A stretch of 32,413 nt of DNA from positions 1 to 32,413 of the forward strand of contig CALVLA010000001.1 in assembly GCA_944336125.1 (NCBI GenBank). Reading direction: 5' to 3'. This DNA comes from an uncultured Clostridia bacterium. Lineage in GTDB: Bacteria > Bacillota > Clostridia > Christensenellales > CAG-314. Of the stretch, positions 29,492 through 32,413 are shown piece by piece. The first letter of the stretch is position 1. Each line of letters opens with the position of its first letter. Position numbers and translations under genes: made by a program. The notes under the pieces are model-generated. The model made no database searches, had not been told where the DNA came from, and saw only the letters and a list, made by a program, of their open reading frames with translations.

Positions 29492-32413
29492 TCACCTCTC
29501 GACGAGTTTGACGTTTGGTTCGCCAAGCAAATCGTAAAGCTCAAAGAAAAGAGCCTTGCAGTTTCTGACGGAAATTCCTGCGGAAAAAGGTTTGCCGCCG
29601 ATTACCGCGACAACTGGGATATCCCCCGCATAGCTTTCCAAAACCGAATAAACTTCGTCGTATTTGTTTTTATCCTCAAATTTTAAGTAAAGGGTAGTTT
29701 TCTTTTTAGGCTGCTGAACTTCTTGAAACACCAGTTCCGAAAGGCTGTCAACCTTAATCTTAGGCGGTCTGCCGTTTTCCACCACTAGAGTGCCTTTTAC
29801 CGTTACCATCGAGTCGTTCACCAGCTTGTCCCTCAGTTTTTCATAAAGTCTGGGAATAACCACCAGTTCCACCGAGCCGTAAAGGTCTTCGAGTTTTGCC
29901 GTAACCATAGTGGTGTTTGACTTTGTGATGCGTTTTTGAACGTCGTAAAGAATACCGCCCGCAGACACTTTTTTGTCGTTAAGCTCGGACAAGTCGTATG
30001 AGCCGTACTCTTCCTCATCCTCACTTTCGGCAACGTTGAGCATCCCCGTATTGAAGGAAAATCCCTTCATTTTGTCGGCATACGCGTCAAGCGGATGCCC
30101 CGTTACGTAAAGCCCCAAAACTTCTTTTTCCAAATCGAACTTGTGTTTCGAGTCGTACTCGTCGATTTTAGGAAGAGGAACTTTGACCGTTTTGTTTTCC
30201 CCTCCCATAAGGTCGAAGAGTGAAAACTGACCGCTTTCCTTGTGCTTTTTGTCGGCGGCTGCGATTTCCATCATTTTTTCGTATGTCGCCATAAGCTGAG
30301 AGCGGTAAGCGCCGAAAGAGTCGAACACCCCTGCTTTAATCATGCTTTCGACGGCGCGTTTGTTGAGCGTCGAGGACGGAAGCCTTGACAGCAAATCTTC
30401 GAGTCCCGTGTATTTTCCGTTTTTGTTTCTTTCGGCTACAATTGTCTGCAAAGCGCTTTCGCCGACGTTTTTAATAGCCATAAGGCCGAAACGTATGTCG
30501 TCGCCTTTAACGGAAAAGCCCACTTCGCTTTCGTTGATGTCAGGCGGAAGCACGTTGATGTTTCTGTCTTTGCAGTAACGGATGTATTTGGTAACTTCGT
30601 CTATGTTGTCGATACGGTTGTTAAGAACCGCCGCAAGAAACTCAATGGGGTAATATTTTTTGAGAAAAGCCGTTTGGTAAGCGACTACGGCATAGCACGC
30701 CGCGTGAGATTTATTGAAGGCGTATGACGCGAAACTTGCCATTTCGTTGAATATGCTTTCCGCAACGCTTTCGTCAATGCCCCTTGCCACCGCGCCTTCG
30801 ATGATAACCTTGCCGTTTTCGTCCTTTTGTCCGTGAATAAAGTACTCCTTGTGCTTTGTCATTTCGGAGGCTTTTTTCTTGGACATAACGCGCCTTATGA
30901 TGTCGGCCTGACCGAGGCTGTAACCTGCTATGTCCTGAACGATTTTCATAACCTGTTCCTGATAGACCATGCAGCCGTAAGTAACGTCAAGAGTTGATTT
31001 CAAAAGCGGATGTTTGTATTTTACCTTGTCGGGATTGTTTTTTCCGTCGATGTAGTCGTCGATAGACGCCATAGGACCGGGGCGGAAAAGCGAAATACCC
31101 GCGATGATGTCTTCGAGAGAGTTTGGCAAAAGCCTTGTCATGAGCTTTTTCATGCCGGGACTTTCAAGTTGGAACACCGCGTCAGTGTCCCCCGACGAAA
31201 TAAGCTCGAACACCTTAGGATCGTCGTAAGTTTCCCTGTCGAAGGAAATGTCGATACCTCTGTTTTGTTTGATAAGCTCGATTGCTTTTGCAATATCGGT
31301 GAGAGTCCTGAGTCCCAAAAAGTCCATTTTGAGCATACCCAGTTCTTCCACTTCGGTTTTGTCGTATTGAGTAGTGATGTCCTCGCCGTTTCGCTGGAGA
31401 GGTACGTGGTCTGAAATGTCGTAGCGGCAGATAACGACGCCGGCGGCATGCTTGGAGGTATTTTTAGGCATGCCTTCGAGTTGCATGGCGATGTCCACCA
31501 CACGCTGCATCTGCAAATCGCTTTGATAAATTTCTTTAAGTTCCGGGTCAGGTTCCGGATAGTCCTTTTTCGGAGGAACGAAACCAAACTCCATAGGAAT
31601 GTTGCAGGCAAGGTTTGAGGTCATGAGCTTTGTGACCCTGTCGCGCTCGCTGTAAGGCACGTTAAGCACCCTGCCCACGTCCTTGATGGCGTTTTTGGCT
31701 TTGAGCGTACCGAAAGTTATGATTTGCGAAACCTTGCTTCTGCCGTATTTGTTTGTTACGTATTCAATGATTTCCTCACGCCTGTCGTCACGGAAGTCTA
31801 TGTCGAAGTCAGGCATGCTTACCCTTTCAGGGTTCAAAAATCTTTCGAAAAGCAAATTGAAGCGAAGCGGGTCGATGTTGGTTATGCCAATCGCGTAGGC
31901 TATGATACTGCCCGCGCCGCTGCCCCTGCCGGGACCTACGTTTACGCCTATGCTTTTTGCGTAATTGATGAAGTCCCAAACGATAAGGTAATATTCGACG
32001 AAACCCATTTTGCTTATGACGCCGAGTTCGTACTCCGCCCTTTCGCGGATTTCGTCGGTAACAACGTCGTAACGCTTTTTAAGCCCCTCTTCCATGAGAC
32101 CTCTCAAAAAGTCGTAAGGCGTCTGCCCGTTGTCGGGAACGTAGTTAGGAATAAGGTTTTCGCGGCAAATCTGCACGTCACACATTTCCGCAATTTTGAG
32201 AGTGTTGTCCAAAGCCTCGGGAACAAAGGAAAAAAGGCTTTCCATTTCGTCGCCGTTTTTTAGATAAAACTCGTCGGTGGAAAACTTAAGTCTGTTTTTG
32301 TCGTCGAGAGTTTTTTGCATCTGGATGCACATAAGTACGTCCTGAGCCTCGGCGTCCTTTTTTTCGATGTAATGAACGTCGTTTGTCGCGACAAGCGGAA
32401 TATTGAGTTCCCT
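29492..32413 (-). CDS. dnaE: DNA polymerase III alpha subunit, C-terminal part (cut by window edge)
   Basis: The frame runs off the right edge of the window; about 973 C-terminal residues are present and the N-terminal part of the PHP domain is missing. The first residues visible (LNIPLVATNDVHY) are the end of the PHP region. The polymerase core has PDFDIDF with its catalytic aspartates and the downstream fingers; helix-hairpin-helix and an OB-fold segment (about residues 790-870 of the visible part) precede a short C-terminal domain. This is the DnaE1 type, not PolC, as no exonuclease insertion is seen. First visible gene of the dnaE-mtrB-proB-proA-rlmD run. Confidence 0.97.
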   Translation of the reverse strand, partial: RELNIPLVATNDVHYIEKKDAEAQDVLMCIQMQKTLDDKNRLKFSTDEFYLKNGDEMESLFSFVPEALDNTLKIAEMCDVQICRENLIPNYVPDNGQTPYDFLRGLMEEGLKKRYDVVTDEIRERAEYELGVISKMGFVEYYLIVWDFINYAKSIGVNVGPGRGSGAGSIIAYAIGITNIDPLRFNLLFERFLNPERVSMPDFDIDFRDDRREEIIEYVTNKYGRSKVSQIITFGTLKAKNAIKDVGRVLNVPYSERDRVTKLMTSNLACNIPMEFGFVPPKKDYPEPDPELKEIYQSDLQMQRVVDIAMQLEGMPKNTSKHAAGVVICRYDISDHVPLQRNGEDITTQYDKTEVEELGMLKMDFLGLRTLTDIAKAIELIKQNRGIDISFDRETYDDPKVFELISSGDTDAVFQLESPGMKKLMTRLLPNSLEDIIAGISLFRPGPMASIDDYIDGKNNPDKVKYKHPLLKSTLDVTYGCMVYQEQVMKIVQDIAGYSLGQADIIRRVMSKKKASEMTKHKEYFIHGQKDENGKVIIEGAVARGIDESVAESIFNEMASFASYAFNKSHAACYAVVAYQTAFLKKYYPIEFLAAVLNNRIDNIDEVTKYIRYCKDRNINVLPPDINESEVGFSVKGDDIRFGLMAIKNVGESALQTIVAERNKNGKYTGLEDLLSRLPSSTLNKRAVESMIKAGVFDSFGAYRSQLMATYEKMMEIAAADKKHKESGQFSLFDLMGGENKTVKVPLPKIDEYDSKHKFDLEKEVLGLYVTGHPLDAYADKMKGFSFNTGMLNVAESEDEEEYGSYDLSELNDKKVSAGGILYDVQKRITKSNTTMVTAKLEDLYGSVELVVIPRLYEKLRDKLVNDSMVTVKGTLVVENGRPPKIKVDSLSELVFQEVQQPKKKTTLYLKFEDKNKYDEVYSVLESYAGDIPVVAVIGGKPFSAGISVRNCKALFFELYDLLGEPNVKLVER

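Overview
The window reads as chromosomal DNA of a Bacillota (Firmicutes) bacterium, most likely a spore-forming Clostridia-type lineage. Evidence: the sporulation pair yqfC-yqfD heads the classic phoH-pgpH-ybeY-era-yqzL-recO cluster; ribosomal protein L27 carries the N-terminal extension removed by Prp, and prp lies between rplU and rpmA; energy genes are anaerobe-like (pyruvate phosphate dikinase, a ferredoxin-linked 2-oxoacid oxidoreductase); and surface lipoproteins carry InlB-type and BspA-type repeats typical of gut Firmicutes. Genus cannot be read from the sequence. No tRNA, rRNA, CRISPR, IS or phage genes were seen. No stretch over 300 bases lacks a gene; the longest intergenic gap (about 180 bases, 14164-14340) holds the rplU leader and promoter.

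Layout, left to right. Almost everything is on the minus strand, so operons read right to left. (1) 1-8950: ppdK with its own terminator, then the operon yqfC-yqfD-phoH-pgpH-ybeY-era-yqzL-recO, tightly packed with several ATGA overlaps. (2) 8946-12302: an NYN-domain gene followed by ferredoxin and alpha, beta and gamma subunits of a 2-oxoacid:ferredoxin oxidoreductase. (3) 12346-14273: an OGG-type 8-oxoguanine glycosylase and rplU-prp-rpmA with a good promoter and structured leader. (4) 14341-18018: a plus-strand helical protein of unknown function, a GufA-type ZIP metal transporter, an SRPBCC/C_GCAxxG_C_C fusion protein and an NhaC-type antiporter, each apparently its own transcription unit. 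(5) 18122-20448: an amidohydrolase/alpha-beta hydrolase operon whose promoter is folded inside a large inverted repeat. (6) 20469-22274: an ArsR-type regulator, an ArsP-like permease and a small thioredoxin-fold protein. (7) 22281-25809: an accessory-looking block with a Cys-rich small protein, an XRE regulator divergent from a repeat-containing lipoprotein, a 94-residue unknown and a second lipoprotein. (8) 25874-32413: the operon dnaE (cut by the window edge)-mtrB-proB-proA-rlmD.

The most striking item is mtrB: a protein that aligns position for position with the tryptophan-sensing RNA-binding protein TRAP, translationally coupled to proline biosynthesis genes and placed directly behind DNA polymerase III, far from any trp gene in view. 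One of the three basic RNA-contact residues known from Bacillus TRAP is changed (Lys37 to Met). Other items worth attention are a PgpH that lacks its extracellular sensor domain, a rare two-domain fusion, a thioredoxin-like partner with a Cys-Cys site, an NYN protein with an eroded second acidic motif, and a promoter buried in a 53-base inverted repeat.
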